Source: an uncultured Porphyromonadaceae bacterium
GTDB lineage: Bacteria; Bacteroidota; Bacteroidia; Bacteroidales; Muribaculaceae
Direction: 5' to 3'
Assembly: GCA_905198125.1 (NCBI GenBank)
Contig: CAJKBH010000041.1
Coordinates: 1 to 26,918 of the forward strand
DNA: 26,918 nucleotides
In this document: piece after piece, positions 15,827 through 23,297 of the stretch
Position numbering within the stretch: the first letter of the stretch is position 1
Layout of the letters: each line of letters starts with the position of its first letter
The notes under the pieces: model-generated
Told to the model about the DNA's origin: nothing
The model's input: the letters and a program-made list of their open reading frames with translations, nothing else
Database searches by the model: none
Made by a program: the position numbers and the translations under genes

Positions 15827-16803
15827 AAACCGAAATGTTGTCTGATTGGTTCGGGGAGACGGTCGGCAAAAGCGACCTCGCTGTATATTTCCTTGACGAC
15901 TGGGGCGTCAAGGCGCTCGTAATCCTGCGGACGGGGCGTTATCATCAGTCCGGCCATGTCAATGGCACCCGGTCCCACCACGATTCTGTCAGGCTCGTCA
16001 TTTAGGTAATGATGCGGCCGGTGGCTGAGACGCGGCACGACCACTGCGCGAAGCATTCTGTCGTCGCCCATCCAGTAGAACACGTTGATCAGTCCCGGGT
16101 CCGGGTTGCCGTCGGTGTCGATGCCGAAAGCCGAAGCGATGGCGCGTAGCATCATGGCTCCCTGACGGTCGGGAGTGATTACGGCGCTTACGAAGTGGAA
16201 GGGAAGGTCCAGCCCGAACGATTCGGAACTGAGGAAGCCCGGCCGGTCGGAGGGATGATGTTTCTCGGCTAAAGTAATCAACGGCAGCTCTGACTTCAGG
16301 ACACCCTGCGTATGCAGGTGGTCGGGCGCGGAGGCTCCGGCTCCGGCGCCGTTGAAGAATATTGCCAGGTCGGGCGCCGCCTCGGCCATGGCCGCCATCT
16401 CGAAGGGCGGACGGTCCTGCGGACGGTGCTCGCGCGATATTATCGTGAAGTGAATCGGCAGGATGGGGAAGGGATTGACGCATAGGTCCCAGCCCGGCAT
16501 CCACTCGGCGCACATCTGCTCTTTGGGCCGGTTGGCGGCGCAGAGGAAGCAGGGGCGGCTGGCTATGGCCTCAGTTGACGTGTCGGCGGCTGTGGACACC
16601 ATACGCGCCGGGTTAAGCTGTAAGGCAAATGGAAGGTCGCCTATGTCCAGCGGCTTGCGTTGCGTCCGGCCCAGGTCATGGTAACGCACCGCGGCATCGG
16701 GCCATTCGCTCAGCTGATGTTCCACCAGCAGGTTGACGGTCTCTAAGTTCAGCGGCGCGGGCCGCATGGATTTTGTGTCAGATGTTGTCGTCGTCATCGT
16801 CAT
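15823..16803 (-). CDS. DUF4922 protein, GalT/HIT-superfamily nucleotidyltransferase-like
   Basis: A protein of up to 326 residues resembling the GalT branch of the HIT superfamily and, I believe, DUF4922. Cys85 and Cys88 (RPCFLC) could bind zinc as in GalT. His162-Leu-His164-Thr-Gln166 is the active-site HxHxQ pattern of nucleotidyltransferases and phosphorylases that form a His-NMP intermediate. FNGAGAGASAPDH precedes it. The expected chemistry is transfer or phosphorolysis of a nucleotide-sugar or dinucleotide; the substrate is unknown. Start is uncertain: the ATG at 16803 lies inside the upstream Asp-repeat and gives MTMTTTTSD, whereas the ATG at 16767 gives MRPAPLNLE just after the upstream stop and may be the true start. 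It overlaps the following permease gene as ATGA, within a tight operon. Confidence 0.75.
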   Translation of the reverse strand: MTMTTTTSDTKSMRPAPLNLETVNLLVEHQLSEWPDAAVRYHDLGRTQRKPLDIGDLPFALQLNPARMVSTAADTSTEAIASRPCFLCAANRPKEQMCAEWMPGWDLCVNPFPILPIHFTIISREHRPQDRPPFEMAAMAEAAPDLAIFFNGAGAGASAPDHLHTQGVLKSELPLITLAEKHHPSDRPGFLSSESFGLDLPFHFVSAVITPDRQGAMMLRAIASAFGIDTDGNPDPGLINVFYWMGDDRMLRAVVVPRLSHRPHHYLNDEPDRIVVGPGAIDMAGLMITPRPQDYERLDAPVVKEIYSEVAFADRLPEPIRQHFGL

Positions 16804-18262
16804 CGTCTAATAGGTCATCGTCGTCATCGTCATCATCGCCGTCTATATAGTCCTGGATGTTGTTCCAGAATTCATCGCCTGTCGGACCGCCGGGTATCGA
16901 GCCGAGCAGCTGCCAGTCGGCGCGGCGTCCCGATTCGTCGGCCACGTTCTCGCGTACGCGGGCCATCAGCTCGACCGAGCGCAGGAAGTCCTTGTAGGTG
17001 TCGTTGGCGTTGCTTTTTTCTATCGACAGCTTCGCGTCGGAATTGCCTTCCCAGCGGCGGCACAGATACAGTGAATGATAGATGCGCCCTATGGCGTACG
17101 AACGGCTGATGCGGAGCACCATGGCGTAGTCCTCGCCGTACGACACGTTGGGGAAGGGGAACTTGCGGGCCAATGGCGTGAAGTAGGCGCGCGGCGCGCC
17201 GAATCCGTTGATGCGCAGTCCGTTGTTGGCGCCGTTGGCATCCGACCATTCATCGTGGGTAATGACGCCGGGAGGTATTTCCTTCCATTCGCGGTCGGTC
17301 ATGGTGTAGCTGCCTATCACCATTCCATAGCTGCCGCTGCGGAATTTGTTGACGATGGTCTGCAGCGTGTTGTCGTCTATATATTTATCGTCCGAATCAA
17401 GCTGCACGGCAAACCGTCCGCAGCGGCTGTCGTTCAGGGCCAGGTTCCAGCATCCGCCTATGCCCAGGCCGTCGTCGGCCGACGGTTTCAGCAATATCAG
17501 TCGCGGGTCGGAAATCCCTTCCAGCAGCTGTCGCGTGCCGTCGGTGGAGTCGTTGTCCACCACGATGACGTTGTACGGAAAATCGGTGCGCTGGCTCAGT
17601 GCTGAGTTTACGGCGTCGGCTATCGTGGCCACGCGGTTGCGCACAGGTATTATCACCGACGCCTCGCAGTCGAACGGCTCGGCGTCATAGTCGATGGTCT
17701 CGCGCTGAGTGTTGACCAGTGCGCGGATGTCGCCGAGGTATTCGGTCAGCACCTGTTCCATCTCCACCTGATATGCCTTGTTGCGCGGATTGACGTAGTC
17801 GTGCTGTTTCTGGCCCGAGTCGCGGAAGTCCACCTTCTGCACCGAGTACAGGTATTCCGGAATCATCACCACCATTTTGCCCATGGTGACGCGCAGGCGC
17901 AGCGCGTACCAGCCGCCGTCCATCATCGCCGATTCCTTGTCGGTGAAGTCCTCGGTGGCGGCCAGGATGTCGGCGGCGTTCAGCAGTACCAGCGAGCCGA
18001 AGTCGAACGAATCGCGCACCGAGCCGGGCTGATAGTCTATGACCGGATGATTCTCAAGCGTGCCATCGGGCAACACCTCGCGGTAATAGCTGTAGGTCAG
18101 CGTCGAGTCTATCTCGGCGGCCGTCTCCTGAAGCCTCCGCATGGCGGCGGGGGAGATGTCTATCTTCTTGTCGTCAAGCTGCAGCAGCACGTATTGTTCC
18201 AGCCCGGAACGGAATATGTGCTCGCGCAACGCGTTGACGGTGGTGAATCTCAATATATTCAT
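16778..18262 (-). CDS. Family 2 glycosyltransferase with N-terminal degenerate half and poly-Asp tail
   Basis: A 494-residue, probably cytoplasmic enzyme. Residues about 203-420 are a GT2 (GT-A fold) domain: ASVIIPVRNRVATIADAVNSAL, IVVDNDSTDGT and the metal-binding Asp289-Ser-Asp291 in QLDSDDKY. A later GED (SYGEDYAMVLRIS) fits the catalytic base region. The first 200 residues (for example PVIDYQPGSVRDSFDFGSLVLLNA) resemble the acceptor half of a GT-A fold but lack a DxD, so may be a degenerate duplicate. The C-terminus ends in two Asp runs of 8 and 7 separated by Leu-Leu, encoded by GAC/GAT triplets. The start overlaps the upstream gene stop. Donor and acceptor sugars are unknown; neighbours suggest envelope glycan work. 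Confidence 0.85.
   Translation of the reverse strand: MNILRFTTVNALREHIFRSGLEQYVLLQLDDKKIDISPAAMRRLQETAAEIDSTLTYSYYREVLPDGTLENHPVIDYQPGSVRDSFDFGSLVLLNAADILAATEDFTDKESAMMDGGWYALRLRVTMGKMVVMIPEYLYSVQKVDFRDSGQKQHDYVNPRNKAYQVEMEQVLTEYLGDIRALVNTQRETIDYDAEPFDCEASVIIPVRNRVATIADAVNSALSQRTDFPYNVIVVDNDSTDGTRQLLEGISDPRLILLKPSADDGLGIGGCWNLALNDSRCGRFAVQLDSDDKYIDDNTLQTIVNKFRSGSYGMVIGSYTMTDREWKEIPPGVITHDEWSDANGANNGLRINGFGAPRAYFTPLARKFPFPNVSYGEDYAMVLRISRSYAIGRIYHSLYLCRRWEGNSDAKLSIEKSNANDTYKDFLRSVELMARVRENVADESGRRADWQLLGSIPGGPTGDEFWNNIQDYIDGDDDDDDDDLLDDDDDDDNI
16787..16837. repeat. GAC/GAT triplet repeat at a gene overlap
   Basis: Seventeen successive triplets (read on the minus strand as GAC or GAT, interrupted by TTA and CTA) encode the poly-Asp tail of the glycosyltransferase. 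Part of the same tract, in another frame, supplies the ATG and Thr-rich first residues of the possible long form of the next gene. Whole-triplet slippage would change length without breaking either frame. Confidence 0.8.
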
Positions 18263-21200
18263 TTCTTGATGGAATCTATGACTTGTTTCATGATGCGGTC
18301 GCGGGCGGCTGCATCGGTTATAGCCTCGAATGGCACGGAGTAAACGAATACCTTGCCGCGTCCGCGGTCGTGACGCAGGCCGGCCACGCCGCCGTTACTG
18401 AATGTCAGCAGGGTTTCGGTGTCATTGTCGGCGGGTGTGAGTATGTCTGGGTTCTCCACGATGTACATGTTCTCGTTGAGCGTCGAGGAGTAGGGGATGC
18501 TGTTTCCTCTGGAGTCGCGCAGGCGTCCCGACTGCGAGGAAGCGGCGGGCATCGTGGCATGCTGTATGGAGTCGGGAGTGGCCTGCAGTCCCAACACTTC
18601 CTCCAGGAACTCGCGGTCGTTGCGGTCGGAGCGACGGCCCTGCAGGTCGGAACTGACGAACTCGCCGCTCAGCATCAGGCGTCCGCCCTTGTCCGAATAC
18701 TGGCGCAGCTTCTTCTGCAGCTCGCCGGGTATCACCTTGTAGCGCACTCCCTTGTTGGAATGGCCTGTAACGGTCGATTTCTGTTTGCCGAGTATCACGT
18801 CGACCATGGGGTAGTCCTGCAGCTTGACGTCGCCGTTCTGAACGGACTCCGCGCTGGCCGACACGAATCCCTTGCCGGCGTGTGCTATCGCGGCGCCGTG
18901 CGTGGCGGGATAATCGAAGGTATTGCCGGCTATCACCTGCGTCACGTAGTTGGAGCCGCTTCGGCCGAAGCTCTCGCCGGCGTTGCGGCGGAATTCGGTC
19001 TGATAGCCGGTGAAGGATATGTCCTTCACGTAAGGCACGCCGAAGTCGTTCTCGCTGTCGAATCCGGCGCGGCCGTTCTCCGAGAACGAGCCGGGAGCGG
19101 ACACACGGTCGAATCCGTTCACCACAAGCACGGGCTGTGACGCGTCAGGAGCCTCGCGCAGCGCCAGGGTCTCGCTCGGGAAGGCGGCGCCTCCCTCGTT
19201 GGCGGCTATGATATAGAACGAGTGGATGTCATGGTCGGCCACGCGCAGGTCGAAGTGTGTGTCCTTGGTCTCGCCTATCTTGTGGAAGCCTAAGTCGTCG
19301 CCCGAACGCTCCATAATCACGTATTTGGACGGCATTGCCGTGGGTTCGAGCTGGTCGGGCGTGGGTTCCCAGCTGAGGCGGTAATGGTTCTTTTTGGTTC
19401 GCTTGATTCTGAAATCCTTTACGGGCAGCGGCTGAATCACCAGTTCGCGGTCCTTGCGCTGGGCCAGGAAGCGGGCTATGCCTTTGTAGATGGCACGGCC
19501 TACGGTGAAACGGAACTCGGGGTCAAGGCCATACTGCATGTCGGCGAAGTTCTGGTGACTCATCAGCTCAATCAGCGTGGTGGGCACCTCGGGCACACGC
19601 GCCTCGACATACGATTTGTCCCACATGGAGCGGCGCGTCCAGCGGGGTTCCCATTCGCGGCGCACGTCCTTGGAAATCTGCTGCATCACCATGTCGGTGA
19701 GCATTCGCGAATTGATTCGCGGCGTGCCGTCGGTGTATGTGGCGCCGTTCTGCGTGAAGTAGATTCCCAACGTGCCCACAAACGAGTCGTCGGCCCGCTT
19801 GCCGGCGTCGGAATGGAGCGCGAAGGTCACGTCGACGGGCAGGTTCAGGCCCTCGCGGCCGGGGAGCACGCGCGAACCGCCGGCCAGATAGTTCACCCAG
19901 TGGCCGCGCGACGTGTAGTCGTCCTTGTAGTCGTCTGCTCCGTGATAGGGTGAGTAAACATATTCCGGGAATCCGGCCCAGTGCAGCCAGTAGCGGGCAC
20001 CCTCCAGGAACCGGGGATAGCCCGATGTGCGGAAACTCGGCGCGGCACCCTTGGGAGTGTTGGCCTCGGCAGGTTTTGCAGAGGCGATCTCAGTGTCCGG
20101 GCTGTCGGGCGTCTCGGAGTTTTCCGAGGTCTCGTCGGTGGTTTCCGATTCCTCGTCGTCTTCTTCCTCATCCTCCTCGTCATCGGCCGATTCTTCGTCG
20201 GCGGTGTCAGGGGTAGAGGGGTCGTAATATACGTCGCTGCGGCGAGGGGAACGGGCTATGTTGCCCATGCCACCGCCTATCTTGACTGCGTCGGCGGTCA
20301 GTATGGTGCCGGGCGCGCCCTTGGTGTCGTTGGTCAGTGTCACGATGGCCTCGGTGTCGCTGTATCCTTTCTCCAGCGGCACGGTGCAAAGGTATATCCA
20401 TGTTCCGCCGCCCATCTTCTGGTTGACGCGGAATTCCTTGGTGCCGCCCGAGTAGTTGACCGAATAGTGTGCGTCGGTCGTGGAATTGGGCAGTGTCTTA
20501 TAGCTGACGTAAACGGCATATTCACCATCCTCGGGGATGTCGGCGTACCATGCCGCGGCCGAGGTGTTGCCTCCGGCTACGGTCGGCACCTGGCGGTAGG
20601 TGCCGTTCTCGAACGGATTCTCAGTGTCGCGGAAGTCGGGCAGGTCGTAGATGAAGCCTTCCCCCTCGCCTGTGGCCCACTGCTGTGCGCCGTTGTTCTC
20701 GCGGTAGGTGGACTGGGAATATACCTTGCCGTCGGGGTTGGTGTCATTGTCCACTATCACCTCATGGCTGTTGGTGTCGCGTTCGCGTGGCAGGAACACG
20801 TATGCTCCGGCGTTCTCAAGCATCGGCACCACATACGGAAGTATGTAGCTCATGGTGTATGTGTCCTCCACGGTCTGGAACAGCAGCGGGCGCTGCCACT
20901 GCCAGCCCCCGTTCTTGTAGTAACGGCCGTGGCTGTGCCACAGGGCCACGATGTCATTGTCCATACCCTTGGCGGTGGACGATACGGGATTGACCTCGGT
21001 GACGAACGCGGGATTCTTGCGGTGTTCCGGCGGCAGCTTGTCCACCTTGGTTATGTAGTATGAGAGCGATTTTCCGTCGACTGTGAGCATCACCCTGTAG
21101 TCGGACAGTGAGTCGGGCAGGACGGCGCGCACGTCGTTCTGCAGCGTGTCGATCAGGCCCTTGGTGACCGGCAGGTATATGAAATTCTCGTTGAGCGACA

Positions 21201-21681
21201 CGTTGGCCAGACGCGACGAATGGTTGGGGCGCACGCTGTTGACGCGCAGACCGCCGGGATTCAGATGCGCGGGGATGCGTTCTATCAGGGCCGAGTTCAC
21301 GGCCAGTGTCAGCGAGTCGTTCTGGGGCGTCTCCTTGGGCGGCGCGGTGTATTTGGTCTTTACCGCGTTGCGGCTGCGACGGCTCTTGCCCGTTCTTGAG
21401 GATTTCTTTTTGTAACGGCTGCTCTTTTTCGATTTACTATACCGTGATTTCTTTGAAGCCGATTTTTTACCGGACTTCCTGCTTGTTGATTTCCTGCTTT
21501 TGGAGCTTTTCCTGCTTTTGGAGCTTTTTCTGCTTTTTGAACTTTTATAGCTTTTTGAACTCTTTTTGCTCTTTGCACTCGCACTTTTGGCCGCCGGTTC
21601 GGCGTATGCCCGGAACGATTCGGCGGCACCGAAATAGAGCAAACCGCAAATAAGTATGTAAATTATATGTTTAAGACGCAT
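18259..21681 (-). CDS. Secreted N-acetylmuramoyl-L-alanine amidase-like protein with golvesin-type insert
   Basis: A 1140-residue exported protein of the type often named xanthan lyase or golvesin-like. A signal peptide (to about residue 28) is followed by a Lys/Ser/Arg low-complexity tail (about 33-106). An Amidase_3-like zinc hydrolase fold is visible in pieces: His249 in WHSHG, Glu272 in VEDTYT, then YVVPMLENAGAYVFLPRERDT, and much later His623 in LHSDAG and Glu705 in LIELMSH, matching the His/Glu/His ligands and catalytic Glu. Between them lies a golvesin/Xly-like beta domain (about 370-470) and a very acidic linker (about 487-528). A fibronectin-III-like domain (about 750-840) and a C-terminal domain of unknown type follow. 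First gene of the six-gene operon, with its own promoter; its stop overlaps the glycosyltransferase start. Peptidoglycan cleavage is inferred from the retained residues. Confidence 0.82.
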   Translation of the reverse strand: MRLKHIIYILICGLLYFGAAESFRAYAEPAAKSASAKSKKSSKSYKSSKSRKSSKSRKSSKSRKSTSRKSGKKSASKKSRYSKSKKSSRYKKKSSRTGKSRRSRNAVKTKYTAPPKETPQNDSLTLAVNSALIERIPAHLNPGGLRVNSVRPNHSSRLANVSLNENFIYLPVTKGLIDTLQNDVRAVLPDSLSDYRVMLTVDGKSLSYYITKVDKLPPEHRKNPAFVTEVNPVSSTAKGMDNDIVALWHSHGRYYKNGGWQWQRPLLFQTVEDTYTMSYILPYVVPMLENAGAYVFLPRERDTNSHEVIVDNDTNPDGKVYSQSTYRENNGAQQWATGEGEGFIYDLPDFRDTENPFENGTYRQVPTVAGGNTSAAAWYADIPEDGEYAVYVSYKTLPNSTTDAHYSVNYSGGTKEFRVNQKMGGGTWIYLCTVPLEKGYSDTEAIVTLTNDTKGAPGTILTADAVKIGGGMGNIARSPRRSDVYYDPSTPDTADEESADDEEDEEEDDEESETTDETSENSETPDSPDTEIASAKPAEANTPKGAAPSFRTSGYPRFLEGARYWLHWAGFPEYVYSPYHGADDYKDDYTSRGHWVNYLAGGSRVLPGREGLNLPVDVTFALHSDAGKRADDSFVGTLGIYFTQNGATYTDGTPRINSRMLTDMVMQQISKDVRREWEPRWTRRSMWDKSYVEARVPEVPTTLIELMSHQNFADMQYGLDPEFRFTVGRAIYKGIARFLAQRKDRELVIQPLPVKDFRIKRTKKNHYRLSWEPTPDQLEPTAMPSKYVIMERSGDDLGFHKIGETKDTHFDLRVADHDIHSFYIIAANEGGAAFPSETLALREAPDASQPVLVVNGFDRVSAPGSFSENGRAGFDSENDFGVPYVKDISFTGYQTEFRRNAGESFGRSGSNYVTQVIAGNTFDYPATHGAAIAHAGKGFVSASAESVQNGDVKLQDYPMVDVILGKQKSTVTGHSNKGVRYKVIPGELQKKLRQYSDKGGRLMLSGEFVSSDLQGRRSDRNDREFLEEVLGLQATPDSIQHATMPAASSQSGRLRDSRGNSIPYSSTLNENMYIVENPDILTPADNDTETLLTFSNGGVAGLRHDRGRGKVFVYSVPFEAITDAAARDRIMKQVIDSIKK
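20110..20225 (-). other. Acidic low-complexity linker within the amidase-like gene
   Basis: About 40 residues dominated by Asp, Glu, Ser and Thr, encoded by GAG/GAC/GAA codons. It separates the golvesin-type insert from the resumption of the amidase fold. Its charge is opposite to that of the Lys-rich N-terminal tail of the same protein. Confidence 0.75.
21493..21564 (-). repeat. 18-bp tandem repeat encoding Lys/Ser/Arg repeats
   Basis: On the plus strand the unit CCTGCTTTTGGAGCTTTT is perfect at 21493-21510 and 21511-21528. Degenerate copies follow at 21529-21546 and 21547-21564. Each copy encodes six residues of the basic SKS-SKR-type tail. The array can change length in frame by slippage or recombination. 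Confidence 0.82.
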
Positions 21682-21745
21682 AACGTATTTATTTCAAGGG
21701 TAATAGCCCTCAGGGCCTGATTGGAGCCGGATTTCCACAATCAAG

Positions 21746-21777
21746 CAAAATTACGAAAAAAATGCGTAAAAAACAAA
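21746..21777 (-). promoter_or_regulatory. Bacteroidetes-type promoter of the envelope operon
   Basis: On the minus strand, TTTG (21777-21774) is followed after 20 nt by TAATTTTG (21753-21746). It sits six bases beyond the rmlC stop. The transcript would start near 21739, giving a leader of about 60 nt. This lets the six downstream genes be expressed independently of the polysaccharide operon. Confidence 0.78.
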
Positions 21778-21782
21778 TGCGG

Positions 21783-22331
21783 TCAGAAGGGCGACTTGAA
21801 GTCGCGCAGCAGCGGATGGCGGGTGTCCTTGTCCGAAAGAATCGCCTCGGCAGGGTCTATCATCCAGTCGATGCCGAGTTCGGGGTCGGCGATGGATATG
21901 CCGCCGTCGGCCTCGGGACAATACAGATTGTCGCACTTATACTGGAACACGGCGGTGTCGCTCAGCACCGCGAATCCGTGTGCGAATCCGCGCGGGATGA
22001 AGAACTGCCGGTGGTTCTCCTCGGACAGTAGCACGCTGACATGCTGTCCGTAGGTAGGGGAACCGGTGCGGATGTCGACGGCCACGTCCAGCACTTGGCC
22101 GCGTGTGCACCGCACCAGTTTGGCCTGGGTGTGGGGAGGCGTCTGGAAATGCAGTCCGCGCATCACGCCGCGCACCGAGCACGACTCGTTGTCCTGAACG
22201 AAATCGACCGGGCCTATGAGTTCATCAAGCACTTCCTTGTTGTATGATTCGAAGAAATAGCCTCGTTGGTCGTTGAAGATGCGCGGTTCCAGAATGTAGA
22301 CGCCTGCAATGGAGGTTTCAATCAGTTTCAT
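21783..22331 (-). CDS. rfbC: dTDP-4-dehydrorhamnose 3,5-epimerase
   Basis: RmlC, the third enzyme of dTDP-L-rhamnose synthesis, epimerises C3 and C5 of dTDP-4-keto-6-deoxyglucose in the cytoplasm. At 182 residues it has the normal length for a cupin-fold dimer. Visible landmarks are RGYFFESYN, the RGLHFQ motif with catalytic His61, VDIRTGSPTYGQ, FIPRGFAHGF and the catalytic-region Tyr131 in VFQYKCDNLYCPE. It follows rfbA by 36 nt in the export operon and is the last gene before the envelope operon promoter. No hairpin terminator was seen after it, so some read-through into the next operon is possible. RmlB and RmlD are not in the window. Identification is firm. Confidence 0.95.
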   Translation of the reverse strand: MKLIETSIAGVYILEPRIFNDQRGYFFESYNKEVLDELIGPVDFVQDNESCSVRGVMRGLHFQTPPHTQAKLVRCTRGQVLDVAVDIRTGSPTYGQHVSVLLSEENHRQFFIPRGFAHGFAVLSDTAVFQYKCDNLYCPEADGGISIADPELGIDWMIDPAEAILSDKDTRHPLLRDFKSPF

Positions 22332-22367
22332 GTTCGTCAGGATGTTGTCAGCTGTCGTGGTTCGATA

Positions 22368-23273
22368 TTATTCGAATGGGTTGTATGTATCGTTTTCGGT
22401 CTCGTTCACCAGACTCATCAGGTATCGTCCGTACTGATTTTTCATGAGGGGTTTGGCGAGTTCGGTCATTTTCTCTTTGGAAATCCAGCCCTTGTGGAAT
22501 GCGATTCCCTCCAGGCAGCCTATCTTGCGGCCCTGACGTTTCTCAAGCACCTCCACATAGATGGATGCGTCGGCCAGCGAGTCGTGTGTGCCGGTGTCGA
22601 GCCATGCGAATCCACGGGGCAGGATGCCTACGCGCAGATTGCCCTGGGCCAGGTAGTGCTGGTTGACTGACGTTATCTCCAGCTCGCCGCGTGCCGAAGG
22701 CTTGATGTTGGCAGCCACGTCCACCACCGAATTGGGATAGAAATAGAGGCCTACAACGGCGTAATTGGACTTTGGATGAGCGGGCTTTTCCTCGATGGAC
22801 AGACAATTCCCCTGCGCATCGAATTCGGCCACGCCGTATCGTTCCGGATCCTCCACGCGGTAGCCGAATACGGATGCCTTGCCGTTGGTCTCCAGTTCGT
22901 CCACGGCCTGTTTCAGAATCTGTCCGAATCCGGCGCCGTGGAATATGTTGTCGCCCAACACCAGGCATACGGAATCATCACCTATGAACTCGCGTCCTAT
23001 GATGAAAGCCTGCGCCAGTCCGTCGGGGCTGGGCTGTTCGGCATATTCGAAGCGGACGCCATAGTCCGAGCCGTCGCCGAGCAGACGGCGGAAACCGGGC
23101 AGGTCGTCGGGAGTGGATATTATCAGTATCTCGCGGATGCCGGCCAGCATCAGCGTCGATATCGGATAATAGATCATTGGCTTGTCATAGACAGGCAACA
23201 TCTGTTTGCTCACGCCCTTGGTGATGGGATACAATCTCGTGCCGGAGCCGCCGGCCAATACAATGCCTTTCAT
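22368..23273 (-). CDS. rfbA: Glucose-1-phosphate thymidylyltransferase
   Basis: RmlA makes dTDP-glucose from dTTP and glucose-1-phosphate, the first step toward dTDP-rhamnose and related sugars. The 301-residue product has the full signature MKGIVLAGGSGTRLYPIT with SKQMLPVYDKPMIYYP, plus LGDNIFHG with the metal-binding Asp, EEKPAHPKSNYAVVGLYFY and WLDTGTHDSL. Length and motifs match the short RmlA type. It starts 24 nt after the Wzc-like gene stop and precedes rfbC, so precursor supply is co-expressed with polysaccharide export. The enzyme is normally feedback-inhibited by dTDP-rhamnose, which is family knowledge and not visible here. Confidence 0.96.
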   Translation of the reverse strand: MKGIVLAGGSGTRLYPITKGVSKQMLPVYDKPMIYYPISTLMLAGIREILIISTPDDLPGFRRLLGDGSDYGVRFEYAEQPSPDGLAQAFIIGREFIGDDSVCLVLGDNIFHGAGFGQILKQAVDELETNGKASVFGYRVEDPERYGVAEFDAQGNCLSIEEKPAHPKSNYAVVGLYFYPNSVVDVAANIKPSARGELEITSVNQHYLAQGNLRVGILPRGFAWLDTGTHDSLADASIYVEVLEKRQGRKIGCLEGIAFHKGWISKEKMTELAKPLMKNQYGRYLMSLVNETENDTYNPFE

Positions 23274-23297
23274 ATCCGATAATGTTTAGATGTGTAT

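Noticed and set aside
14553..15911. Minus-strand open frame of 452 codons overlapping the permease in another frame
   Set aside because: Arg/His/Gly-rich nonsense composition; the AmpG-like frame has clear membrane helices and motifs.
19981..21063. Plus-strand open frame of 360 codons opposite the amidase-like gene
   Set aside because: Gly/Val-rich shadow with no recognisable domain, on the strand opposite a multi-domain gene with a promoter.
21493..21564. CRISPR-like array
   Set aside because: Repeats are adjacent 18-mers without spacers and lie in frame inside a coding gene.
21693..21720. Small GGG/CCC hairpins in the envelope operon leader
   Set aside because: Stems of only four or five pairs that compete with one another; too weak to call a terminator or riboswitch.
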